A DNA stretch of 18,948 bases, from the NCBI GenBank assembly GCA_028284845.1, contig JANQQY010000447.1:1-18948 (forward strand), given 5' to 3'. A model generated the notes under the pieces. It saw nothing but the letters and a program-made list of their open reading frames with translations, had not been told where the DNA came from and did no database searches. Numbering within the stretch: the stretch's first letter is position 1; each line of letters begins with the position of its first letter. The DNA is from Spirochaetales bacterium (GTDB taxonomy: Bacteria > Spirochaetota > Spirochaetia > DSM-27196 > SLST01). The position numbers were made by a program, and so were the translations under genes. Positions 1-7,794 of the stretch are shown piece after piece.

Positions 1-894
1 GCAGCGACTCAGGCACCTGTGAAGACCTCGAGCGGAAGCGTGAAGTCTTCACCGCTCGCCCGGAAGATCGCCAACGAACGAGGAATAGACATCTCGCAGG
101 TCGCGGGAAGCGGCCCCGGTGGCCGTGTAGTGAAGTCCGACGTTGAGAACTTCGCTCCGTCGGCCGCGTCAGCTGGTGCCTCAGTGAGCTTCGCTCCGGC
201 GATGCAGCCGGGTCAGGACACCACGATCCCCGTAGCCGGTATCCGGGGCGTCATCGCGCGTCGCACCACAGAGAGCAAGCAGACGGTGCCGCACTACTAC
301 CTCAAGAGTAGTGTGCGAATGGAGTCGACCATCGCCGCACGTAAGGCCCTGAACGCGGAGGCTCCACAGAAGGTCAGCTTCAACGCCTTCCTCCTGAAGT
401 TCTCCGCAGAGGCACTAAAGAGACACCCCGTGGTGAACGCGAGTTGGCAGGGCGACCACATCATCCAGTTCGGGTCGATCGACATCGGCTTGGCGGTCGA
501 TCTTGGTAATGGCCTTATTACGCCGATCGTTCGTAACTGCGGAAACAAAGGCGTCTCTCAGATCGACGCCGAACTCAAGGAACTCATCGCAAAGGCCGGC
601 GAAAACAAGCTCACGCCTGAGGAGTACACAGGGGCAAGTTTCACGATCAGCAACCTCGGCTCGTTTGGGATCGAGGAGTTCAGTGCGATTATCAATCAGC
701 CTGCGGCGTCCATCCTCGCCGTTGGGTCAATCGAAAAGACGGTCGTGGTGAACGACGATGACGAGATCGATATCGCGCAGATAATGAAGCTGACGCTCAG
801 CTGCGACCACCGGGTCATTGATGGTGCGGCCGGCGGCCGATTCCTCTACGAGCTCAAGCGGCTCATGGAGAATCCCGTCCGGGCACTCTACTAA
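1..894 (+). CDS. 2-oxoacid dehydrogenase E2 component (dihydrolipoyl acyltransferase), 5' partial
   Basis: Acyltransferase core of a pyruvate- or other 2-oxoacid dehydrogenase complex: it moves the acyl group from the lipoyl arm to CoA in the cytoplasm. The reading frame is open from base 1, so the lipoyl domain and true start lie upstream; the GTG at 19 is only an internal codon. Counting that GTG as residue 1, a peripheral-subunit (E3)-binding domain spans about residues 11-45 (SPLARKIA...GSGPGGRVVKSDV), followed by an Ala/Ser/Pro-rich linker and a catalytic domain from about residue 68. The catalytic motif HRVIDG is intact, with H264 and D268 (808-825). The gene ends TAAGGAGAACTCATG, so its stop overlaps the Shine-Dalgarno of lpdA, which encodes its E3 partner. 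The acyl substrate (pyruvate, 2-oxoglutarate or branched chain) cannot be told without E1. Confidence 0.95.
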   Translation, partial: AATQAPVKTSSGSVKSSPLARKIANERGIDISQVAGSGPGGRVVKSDVENFAPSAASAGASVSFAPAMQPGQDTTIPVAGIRGVIARRTTESKQTVPHYYLKSSVRMESTIAARKALNAEAPQKVSFNAFLLKFSAEALKRHPVVNASWQGDHIIQFGSIDIGLAVDLGNGLITPIVRNCGNKGVSQIDAELKELIAKAGENKLTPEEYTGASFTISNLGSFGIEEFSAIINQPAASILAVGSIEKTVVVNDDDEIDIAQIMKLTLSCDHRVIDGAAGGRFLYELKRLMENPVRALY

Positions 895-903
895 GGAGAA
901 CTC

Positions 904-2298
904 ATGGCAGACTACGATCTCGTCGTTATCGGGTCGGGACCCGGCGGCTACGTGGCAGCGATACGAGCGAATCAGCTCGGTCTTAAGGCAGCAGTCATCG
1001 AGAAAGAAAAGCCCGGTGGCGTATGCCTCAATGTCGGCTGCATTCCGAGCAAGGCGCTCATACACCAGGCCGAGATTTTCACGAGTCGGTCCGAACTCGA
1101 AGAGATGGGCTTCAAGCTTGATGACTCAGGGTTCAACTACGGCTCAGTGTTCAAGAAGAGCCGTCAGGCCGCGGACCGCCTGAGCAAGGGCGTCCAGGGC
1201 CTGCTCAAGAAGAACAAGGTCGACTACATCGAAGGGACCGGGGTCATCTCTGCGAAGGGCGAAGTGACGGTGACCGCCGCCGACGGCAAGACGAGCAAGG
1301 TGAAAGGAAAGAATCTCCTCGTCGCGACCGGCAGTCGGCCTCGTGAGATTCCCGGCTTCGAGTTCGACGAGAAGCAAGTCCTCAGTTCAACCGGTGCACT
1401 CTTCCTTGAAGAACTCCCGAAGAGCCTGATTATCCTTGGCGGCGGCTACATTGGGATGGAGTTCGCGCATGTAATGAGTGCGTTTGGCGTCAAGGTAACG
1501 GTCGTGGAGATGCTCGATCGCATCATCCCGAACTCCGATACCGAAGCCGTCGCGGTCCTTGAGAAAGACATCAAGAAGCGCGGGGTTGAAATCCTGACGT
1601 CAACGAAGGCTGAGAAGCTGACCAAGGCAAAGAGCGGGATCAAGCTTGAGGTCAGCTCGAAAGACGGCAAGAAGACCCTTGAGGCGGACAAACTGCTTGT
1701 CAGCGTGGGGCGGGCGCCCAACACAGAGGGCATAGGGCTTGAGAAGGTTGGCGTTAAGATGGATCGCGGTTTTGTGACCGTCGGTGACTACTATCAGACG
1801 TCGGTTCCAGGAATCTTCGCTATCGGTGACGTCGTTGCGACGCCGCAGCTTGCGCATGTCGCGAGCAAAGAGGGCGAGATTGCCGTTGAGTTCATGGCAG
1901 GACATCACCCTGAGAAGAGCGTCGATCCAGATCTTATTCCGGCGGCGATCTACACGGAACCGCAGATTGCGAGCTTTGGACCAACCGAGGCGCAGGCGAA
2001 GGAACGCGGGCTCAACTTCGAGAAGGCTGTGTTCCCTTATCGCGGCGCCGGGAAGTCGGTCGCCATCGGTCATCCGGACGGGATCGTGAAGGTCCTCTAC
2101 GACAAAAAAACTCACGAGTTCCTCGCAGCACACGTTGCCGGTCACACGGCGACCGAGCTCATCCACGAACTCCTTCTTGGTAAGCGAAGCGAGCTTCTTC
2201 CAGAAGACATCGCCACGATGATTCACGCTCATCCGACGCTCTCGGAGGCGGTGATGGAGACCGCACGGGCGGCAGAGGGGTGGGCAATCCACTTCTAG
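904..2298 (+). CDS. lpdA: Dihydrolipoamide dehydrogenase (E3)
   Basis: FAD flavoenzyme that reoxidises the dihydrolipoyl arm of the E2 component and passes electrons to NAD+. At 464 aa it is of normal family length. The FAD-binding motif GSGPGG is at residues 10-15 and the redox disulfide is in GGVCLNVGCIPSK (C41 and C46). A second nucleotide-binding glycine motif, LGGGYIGMEFA, lies near residue 180 and binds NAD. The active-site His-Glu dyad of the dimer interface is in HAHPTLSE (H443 and E448). All key residues are present. It starts at ATG with GGAGA seven bases upstream, 9 nt after the E2 gene, as expected for an E2-E3 operon. Confidence 0.97.
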   Translation: MADYDLVVIGSGPGGYVAAIRANQLGLKAAVIEKEKPGGVCLNVGCIPSKALIHQAEIFTSRSELEEMGFKLDDSGFNYGSVFKKSRQAADRLSKGVQGLLKKNKVDYIEGTGVISAKGEVTVTAADGKTSKVKGKNLLVATGSRPREIPGFEFDEKQVLSSTGALFLEELPKSLIILGGGYIGMEFAHVMSAFGVKVTVVEMLDRIIPNSDTEAVAVLEKDIKKRGVEILTSTKAEKLTKAKSGIKLEVSSKDGKKTLEADKLLVSVGRAPNTEGIGLEKVGVKMDRGFVTVGDYYQTSVPGIFAIGDVVATPQLAHVASKEGEIAVEFMAGHHPEKSVDPDLIPAAIYTEPQIASFGPTEAQAKERGLNFEKAVFPYRGAGKSVAIGHPDGIVKVLYDKKTHEFLAAHVAGHTATELIHELLLGKRSELLPEDIATMIHAHPTLSEAVMETARAAEGWAIHF

Positions 2299-2314
2299 CC
2301 CGTCGTGAGGATTA

Positions 2315-3409
2315 ATGGATAACCAGATTGGGCGCGCACATCTTGATCAGCAGCGGCTGACCTCTGCTATTCTTCTCGTGCTAACGGTTCTGGCAGTGGG
2401 CGCTGTGATGCAGCTTGCGTCCTCGATTCTTCAGCCGTTGGTGATCGCGCTGCTTCTGAGTCTCGTCCTTGATCCCCTGGTTGAACGGTTGCATCGCCTC
2501 AAAGTGCCGCGGATCGTCGGCATTCTGATCGTCATCGTTATGATCCTTGGGATCGGCACTCTTTTTGTTTTGCTGCTTTCATCAAGCGTCCAGAGAGTTG
2601 CGCGCCAGATCCCCGGCTACGTCGAGCGGTTGCTTGAGCTTGCCGGGGAGTTGACGCAGACCCTCGAGCTTCCGGCTGATGCGCTCTTGGGGCTCGATCT
2701 CATTCAGCCGATCGGTAGTTCGTTGGTGGCGTTCTCCGGGTCGTTCCTGAGCGTCCTGGGCAGCCTCACGATGGTGCTCATCTTTCTCTTGTTTCTGCTT
2801 CTCGAAAAACCGTTCCTGCGGCCTCGTGTGATGAAGGCACTCAAGGGTGCGCGAACCGAGCGTATCTGGAAGATCGTAGGGCACACCAACGCTCAGATCG
2901 GTCGCTATCTCAGCGTGAAGCTGATCGTGAGCTTCATCACCGGTGTCCTCGTTTGGATCGCGTTTAGCATCATCGGCGTTGAATTCGCGCTCATCTGGGC
3001 CGCGCTCAGCTTCCTGTTCAACTTCATTCCTTCGATTGGGTCAATCGTCATTGGAGTGGTGAGCACACTCTTCGCGCTTGTCCAGTTTTATCCCGAGCCC
3101 GGCCCGATCGTCGCGGCGGGCGTCTCGATGCTGACGATTCAACTCGTTCTTGGGAACGTGATCGATCCCAAGATGCAGGGCGACAGCCTAAAAATCAGTC
3201 CCGTTGTCATTCTGTTCTCACTTCTCTTTTGGGGTTGGCTCTGGGGAGTCGTTGGGTTGTTCCTGGCGGTTCCCCTTACCGTGGCCATCAAGATTGTGAC
3301 TGAAAACATTCCGGGCTTCGAGTTCATCGGAGTCCTGATGGGACGTGACGTGCCGGACGAGTCGGAGCACTCTCCTGAAGAGCCCGTCACCAACGATCAA
3401 CAGAAGTAG
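2315..3409 (+). CDS. AI-2E family (PerM/TqsA/YdiK-like) membrane protein
   Basis: Polytopic inner-membrane protein of the AI-2E exporter family (formerly UPF0118, PF01594), 364 aa. Hydrophobic segments are visible near residues 17-34, 38-53, 66-88, 146-164, 203-221, 225-258, 265-280 and 296-318. A soluble amphipathic stretch at about 90-140 separates the first three from the rest. Family signatures are the NFIPSIGS turn (236-243) and the conserved GNVIDPKMQGDSLKISP loop (280-296). Described members include an autoinducer-2 exporter (TqsA) and Na+/H+ antiporters, so the substrate here is unknown. It starts at ATG 2315 with GAGG four bases upstream, 16 nt after lpdA. The C-terminal tail is short and acidic. 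There is no functional link to its neighbours beyond co-transcription. Confidence 0.9.
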   Translation: MDNQIGRAHLDQQRLTSAILLVLTVLAVGAVMQLASSILQPLVIALLLSLVLDPLVERLHRLKVPRIVGILIVIVMILGIGTLFVLLLSSSVQRVARQIPGYVERLLELAGELTQTLELPADALLGLDLIQPIGSSLVAFSGSFLSVLGSLTMVLIFLLFLLLEKPFLRPRVMKALKGARTERIWKIVGHTNAQIGRYLSVKLIVSFITGVLVWIAFSIIGVEFALIWAALSFLFNFIPSIGSIVIGVVSTLFALVQFYPEPGPIVAAGVSMLTIQLVLGNVIDPKMQGDSLKISPVVILFSLLFWGWLWGVVGLFLAVPLTVAIKIVTENIPGFEFIGVLMGRDVPDESEHSPEEPVTNDQQK

Positions 3410-3417
3410 AGAGAGAA

Positions 3418-4473
3418 ATGAACGACAAGAAAAGAATCCTTACCGGTGACCGACCAACGGGTCGGCTCCATGTGGGCCACTATGTTGGCTCGATACAGAA
3501 CCGTGTTCGTCTCCAGGACGAGTACGAGACCATCCTCCTGATCGCAGACCTTCACATGCTGACAACGAAGCCAGAGAAGGAACACATCGAAGCGGTGACC
3601 GACAATGCCCGGCAGATGGTCTACGACTCACTCGCCTGCGGGATCGACCCGGACAAGTGCACCATCTATCTGCAGAGCGCCGTACCTGAGACCCACGAGC
3701 TCAACCTCTACCTCGAGATGCTCGTGACCGTGCCTCGCCTTCAGCGGCTGCCCAGTCTGAAGGAGATGGCGAGAAGCGCTCACTTGAACGAGATGCCGTT
3801 TGGGCTTCTTGGATATCCCGTCCTTCAATCGGCAGACATCCTTCTTCCCCGCGCGCACCTTGTTCCGGTGGGGAAGGACAACGTCGCCCACGTCGAGCTC
3901 ACTCGAGAACTCGCGCGCCGGTTCAACAACCTCTACGGCGAGGTTTTCCCGATCCCGGACTTCATGATGGGGGAGATTGCAACCCTCGTTGGGACCGACG
4001 GGCAGGCCAAGATGAGCAAGAGCCTCGACAATGTGATTCTCCTGAGTGACGACGCGAAGACGGTGGAGAAGCGAGTGCGGGGGATGTTTACCGATCCTAA
4101 CCGGGTGAGCGCCGATGTGCCGGGCACGGTCGAGGGCAATCCGGTGTTTATCTACCACGATGCGTTCAACCCGAACACCGCTGAGGTGAATGATCTCAAG
4201 GCGAGGTATCGTGCCGGGAGCGTCGGCGACGTGGAGGTGAAGCAGAAGCTTGCTGCGGCGCTCAATGCGTTTCTCGACCCGATTCGGGAGCGGCGCGCCA
4301 CGTACGAGTCCCGAAAGGGGTACGTCGATGAGATCCTCTACGAGGGGACTCTCAAGATGCGGGATGAAGCAAAGCAGACGATCTACGCCGTGCGTAAGGC
4401 GATGGGATTGACCGGCATCTGGAACAAGATCAGCCGGAAGGCCGAAGAGGCTCGCAAGAAACGAGCAACGTGA
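3418..4473 (+). CDS. trpS: Tryptophanyl-tRNA synthetase
   Basis: Class I aminoacyl-tRNA synthetase that charges tRNA-Trp in the cytoplasm. At 351 aa it is typical of bacterial TrpRS. The N-terminal signature TGDRPTGRLHVGHYVGS carries the HIGH motif as HVGH (residues 18-21). The second class I motif is KMSKS at residues 198-202, followed by LDN. LTRELARRFN and the TDGQAKMSKS context are TrpRS-specific rather than TyrRS. It begins 8 nt after the AI-2E family gene with a weak GAGAGAG ribosome site. Its TGA stop overlaps the GTG start of the next gene (GTGA), implying translational coupling. No T-box or trp leader is visible, because the gene sits inside an operon. Confidence 0.97.
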   Translation: MNDKKRILTGDRPTGRLHVGHYVGSIQNRVRLQDEYETILLIADLHMLTTKPEKEHIEAVTDNARQMVYDSLACGIDPDKCTIYLQSAVPETHELNLYLEMLVTVPRLQRLPSLKEMARSAHLNEMPFGLLGYPVLQSADILLPRAHLVPVGKDNVAHVELTRELARRFNNLYGEVFPIPDFMMGEIATLVGTDGQAKMSKSLDNVILLSDDAKTVEKRVRGMFTDPNRVSADVPGTVEGNPVFIYHDAFNPNTAEVNDLKARYRAGSVGDVEVKQKLAAALNAFLDPIRERRATYESRKGYVDEILYEGTLKMRDEAKQTIYAVRKAMGLTGIWNKISRKAEEARKKRAT

Positions 4474-5966
4474 TTCGTGCGGTCATCTTTGATCTCGACG
4501 GCACGCTGATCGATAGCGAGCCGGCCTACCGAGAGGTGGACTCACGCTACCTGCTGGAGAAGGGCGTCCTCCTGAATGACGACGAGTGGGAGAGTGCCGT
4601 CGGCATGGGTGGTCGCCCCTTCTTCGAGTATTTGAAGGAGCGTCACGGGGTAGAAGGCTCGGTAGATGAGCTCGTCGCCGAGAACGATGATCTCTACCTC
4701 GCCTATGCACCCGGGAACGTCGGACCGTTTCCAAGGACGCTTGAACTCGCTCGCTACCTCTATGTACAGGGCTACCCACTTGCCATAGCAACCTCATCGC
4801 GGCGTCGTGTTCTCGAGGTGATGCTCGACGCGACCGGGCTTCGCGAGTTGTTCGCCGTGACCGTTTCGAGTGACGATGTCCGCCTCCCAAAGCCTGCCCC
4901 CGATCCGTTTATTGCGGTAGCGGCGCAGTTGGCTGTTGATCCGGCTGATTGCCTCGTGATCGAGGATTCTGTCTACGGCGTGCGAGGTGCTCTGGCGGCG
5001 GGAATGAAGGTCGTGGCCGTGCCGCATCCGGGGATGGAGAGTCGCACGGGGTACAAGGCGGCCCATATGATCGTAGCAGGCGGCGCAGATAAGCTTGATC
5101 TCGACGCCGTCGTTGATACCTACGGTCTCGTCGGCGACAGCACAGACCCCTCGGCCGGAATGATTGACCGCTTTCGAAGCGTTGTCTGGGGTCGGCATGC
5201 AGCCGAGCGGCGAGAGATGCCGTGGCGTGAGACCGACGATCCCTACCACGTCCTTGTATCCGAGTTTATGCTCCAGCAGACGCAGGTTGCCCGGGTCATG
5301 CCGAAGTACCAGGAGTTTCTCGCCTCGTTTCCAACGGTCGAGCGACTCGCTTCCGCAGAGCTTTCGGAGGTGCTCCGGCACTGGCAGGGGCTTGGCTACA
5401 ACCGTAGAGGGAAGAATCTGCGGGATGCCGCCCGCTCCATCGTGAGCGAGTTCGGCGGTTTGTTTCCTCGGTCGGTTACCGATCTCCAGCGTCTTCCCGG
5501 CGTTGGTCCGTACACCGCCGCCGCGGTTGCTGCATTTGCCTTTGGCGAACGAGTCGCGGTGGTGGAGACAAACATCCGGCGCGTGATGCTCCATTTCTTC
5601 TGTCCGGGAGAGACGAGCGTAGACGACGCGCGAATCACCAAACTGGTTGAGACCGTGCTCGATGATCGCCCCCGTGAGTGGTACTACGCGCTGATGGATT
5701 ACGGCGCTCACCTAGGACGCCTGCTGCCGAACGCAAACCGAAGGAGTCGCTCCTACACACAACAGAGCCCTCTCGCCGGGTCGGTCCGGGAGGTCCGCGG
5801 ACAGATTCTCCGGGCACTCGCAACTCACGGCTCCCAGGGGAGGATGACGATCTCTGATCTCGAGAGCACGATTGGACCAACCGATGCCAGATTCGAGCCT
5901 GCGCTCCAAGCGCTTGAACGCGAAGGAATGATTGAGATGGACGATGGGGTGATTACGATCCCGTAG
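4470..5966 (+). CDS. HAD phosphatase - MutY-like HhH-GPD DNA glycosylase - winged-helix fusion
   Basis: A 498-aa protein joining two enzymes in one uninterrupted frame. Residues 1-220 form a HAD hydrolase of the beta-phosphoglucomutase-like type: DLDGT with D8 and D10, the motif II TSSRR region, K141 in KPAPDP, and E165-D166 in IEDSVYG. Residues 231-430 form an adenine-glycosylase-like HhH-GPD domain: E265 in SEFMLQQTQV matches MutY Glu37, and the helix-hairpin-helix LPGVGPYTA starts at 342. The residue 101 positions after E265, the MutY spacing, is E366 in VVETNIRRV instead of Asp. The four C-terminal Fe-S cysteines are absent, replaced by NANRRSRSYTQQSP. About residues 433-498 look like a winged helix instead of a MutT-like domain. 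The GTG start overlaps the trpS stop. An internal ATG at 5160 (M231) could start a separate glycosylase. Base excision and sugar-phosphate or nucleotide clean-up roles are inferred. Confidence 0.88.
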   Translation: MIRAVIFDLDGTLIDSEPAYREVDSRYLLEKGVLLNDDEWESAVGMGGRPFFEYLKERHGVEGSVDELVAENDDLYLAYAPGNVGPFPRTLELARYLYVQGYPLAIATSSRRRVLEVMLDATGLRELFAVTVSSDDVRLPKPAPDPFIAVAAQLAVDPADCLVIEDSVYGVRGALAAGMKVVAVPHPGMESRTGYKAAHMIVAGGADKLDLDAVVDTYGLVGDSTDPSAGMIDRFRSVVWGRHAAERREMPWRETDDPYHVLVSEFMLQQTQVARVMPKYQEFLASFPTVERLASAELSEVLRHWQGLGYNRRGKNLRDAARSIVSEFGGLFPRSVTDLQRLPGVGPYTAAAVAAFAFGERVAVVETNIRRVMLHFFCPGETSVDDARITKLVETVLDDRPREWYYALMDYGAHLGRLLPNANRRSRSYTQQSPLAGSVREVRGQILRALATHGSQGRMTISDLESTIGPTDARFEPALQALEREGMIEMDDGVITIP

Positions 5967-7794
5967 CGTCGGCCTTCCCCACCTCTTCGCGGAGCCATTG
6001 CAGTATCTCGTCATGAAGGCCCGCTCGATCACCCTCAACGTCAACGAGTACCCGGAACACAGGTTCGGTACCGCTTCCCCGCATCCATGCGAAGGCGCGT
6101 TCGACACCCAAGGCGTCAATGAAGCGTAGCTTCCAGCCGCCGCGCTCGTTGCCGGTTCGATTGCCGCGACCGGGCCGTACTCGGGTTCCCTCGTAGTTGG
6201 CAATCTCCCAGTGTATCGTGCCGAACTCACGTGAGAGCGCGGATATCACGCCCGGAAGCGACGATTTTATGTTTGCCTCGACTCGAGACTTGAGAGCGGC
6301 GTGATCACGCGTGTGGAGTCTTACCTTGGCGTCCGTGCTCGATGTGCTCGTCGTACAAAACGCAGGAAGCGATTCGAGAAGCCATTCGAGGCGCGTCTGT
6401 GATTGATCAAAGCCGGTGCCGATTCGGCGCGACCAGATCATAAGCGGTGCGACCCGGTCTCCGGGGGTCACGAGCAGCTTCAAGAACGAGAGAACGGTCT
6501 GAAGCGGATCCCGAACCGCACCGGGATGCGTGATGTTGCCGCCGTTGGAGCCCTCGCCAAGGATTCGAACGCGCACGCCCTCATCTCGGAGCTCTCGAGC
6601 CCGATTCACGACATTCGCCTCACCAACCTCCGTGCGCTCCAGCCGAACGCCGAATGCCGATGCGATTCTGTCCGTTCGCAGCGATGTGGGTCCGTTCACG
6701 ACGACTGCCGTCGGCTCGGAGAGGTCGACCCCGCACGACTCAAGCCATGAGAGCTCCGCGACCACGGCGAGCGCGAATACCTCCTGTGCCTCCAAGGCGC
6801 GTGCTCCGCGTGGCAGGGCGACAACGATGTTCCCGCGGTCGCCGTCGTTGTCCGGTGTGTACCCAAAGAGGTAGCTCGGGTCTCGCGCGTACGAGGCCGT
6901 CAGGAGCTCGGTGCAGGCCGCGAGTCCTTCGCCCTCCGGCACGATGACGTGATCAATCTTCCCCGGGACCGCCCCAATCGAGGAGACCCCGCATCCGAGT
7001 GATTCAAGATAGCAGACGTCGAGAGAGGCGGCACGCGCGGAACCGTTGAAGTCGATCGCGATTCCCGGCCGGGCTTCCACTACTGCATCGCGGAACTCGG
7101 TGAACCGTTTGTCAGCCTTCGATCCCGGACCGCGAGCGATCTCATTCGCATGAGTTTCGTACTCAGACGTCGCCGCCTCCTTGGTGGTCTCTTGGGATCG
7201 AAGCGCAGCCGCAACCTTCTCGCTTGGCGGCCTCGTAAGGGTTGCGATCGCCGCCTTCACCGCCTCACCGTCGGCCGCGAACTCCCGGAACCGTTCGATC
7301 ATGGGACCGATCGTCCGGCCGGCGAGGACTCCTCCGTCAGCTCCGCCCATTTTGAACCCGTTATGACCGATCGGGTTGTGGCTCGCGCTGATGTAGAAGA
7401 AGCCGTTGATGGTGTCGCGGCGTGCTGCGTACGCCATGATCTCTGGGGAGGCGGCGACGCCCGTGTACTCAACCTCGACTTGGTGTGAGGTGAGCGCGGC
7501 AAGTATGGCCTGGGCAATCGCAGGTCCGGTGGGTCGCGTATCACTCCCAACGACTACCCGTGATCCCTTGCCAATGTGTTCGGCAAAGACCGTGGCCGCG
7601 AGCGCGGAGAGAACGAGGAACTCGTCGGTCACTTTTGCTGATCGGCTCTCCTCGTCGCCGTCGTGTGCAAACACCGCGCGCCAGCCGGAGGCGGAGAGGA
7701 TCATTCTCTCAAGTGCTTCACCAATAAGCTCGAGAGAGGGTTCAGAGCTGGTCATCTGGGTCGACGGCGCCTGCTCTTCCTCGTGGACGCTCAA
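5953..7794 (-). CDS. Phosphohexomutase (phosphomannomutase/phosphoglucomutase family)
   Basis: Alpha-D-phosphohexomutase-superfamily enzyme, 613 aa, interconverting hexose 1- and 6-phosphates through a phosphoserine. All four signature loops are present in order: phosphoserine loop SASHNP (S138), metal loop DNDGDR (315-320), sugar-specificity loop GEGSNGGN (423-430), and C-terminal phosphate-binding loop MRGSGTEP (571-578). It is longer than the usual 450-aa bacterial enzymes, with extra sequence around 180-235 and 480-540. Sugar specificity cannot be read from the loops. The start is taken as TTG 7794, which overlaps the TGA of the upstream barrel gene (TTGA); no clear Shine-Dalgarno precedes it. 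ATG at 7758 (M13) is the alternative start. The 3' end runs 14 nt into the convergent HAD/glycosylase gene. Confidence 0.9.
   Translation of the reverse strand: MSVHEEEQAPSTQMTSSEPSLELIGEALERMILSASGWRAVFAHDGDEESRSAKVTDEFLVLSALAATVFAEHIGKGSRVVVGSDTRPTGPAIAQAILAALTSHQVEVEYTGVAASPEIMAYAARRDTINGFFYISASHNPIGHNGFKMGGADGGVLAGRTIGPMIERFREFAADGEAVKAAIATLTRPPSEKVAAALRSQETTKEAATSEYETHANEIARGPGSKADKRFTEFRDAVVEARPGIAIDFNGSARAASLDVCYLESLGCGVSSIGAVPGKIDHVIVPEGEGLAACTELLTASYARDPSYLFGYTPDNDGDRGNIVVALPRGARALEAQEVFALAVVAELSWLESCGVDLSEPTAVVVNGPTSLRTDRIASAFGVRLERTEVGEANVVNRARELRDEGVRVRILGEGSNGGNITHPGAVRDPLQTVLSFLKLLVTPGDRVAPLMIWSRRIGTGFDQSQTRLEWLLESLPAFCTTSTSSTDAKVRLHTRDHAALKSRVEANIKSSLPGVISALSREFGTIHWEIANYEGTRVRPGRGNRTGNERGGWKLRFIDALGVERAFAWMRGSGTEPVFRVLVDVEGDRAGLHDEILQWLREEVGKADATGS

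Noticed and set aside
1600..2292. A 230-aa open frame on the - strand opposite lpdA
   Set aside because: Shadow of lpdA; its protein is rich in Arg and shows no family motif.
4794..5711. A 305-aa open frame on the - strand inside the HAD/glycosylase gene
   Set aside because: It is antisense to a gene with clear catalytic motifs, has no recognisable domain, and has no ribosome site; high GC opens such shadow frames.
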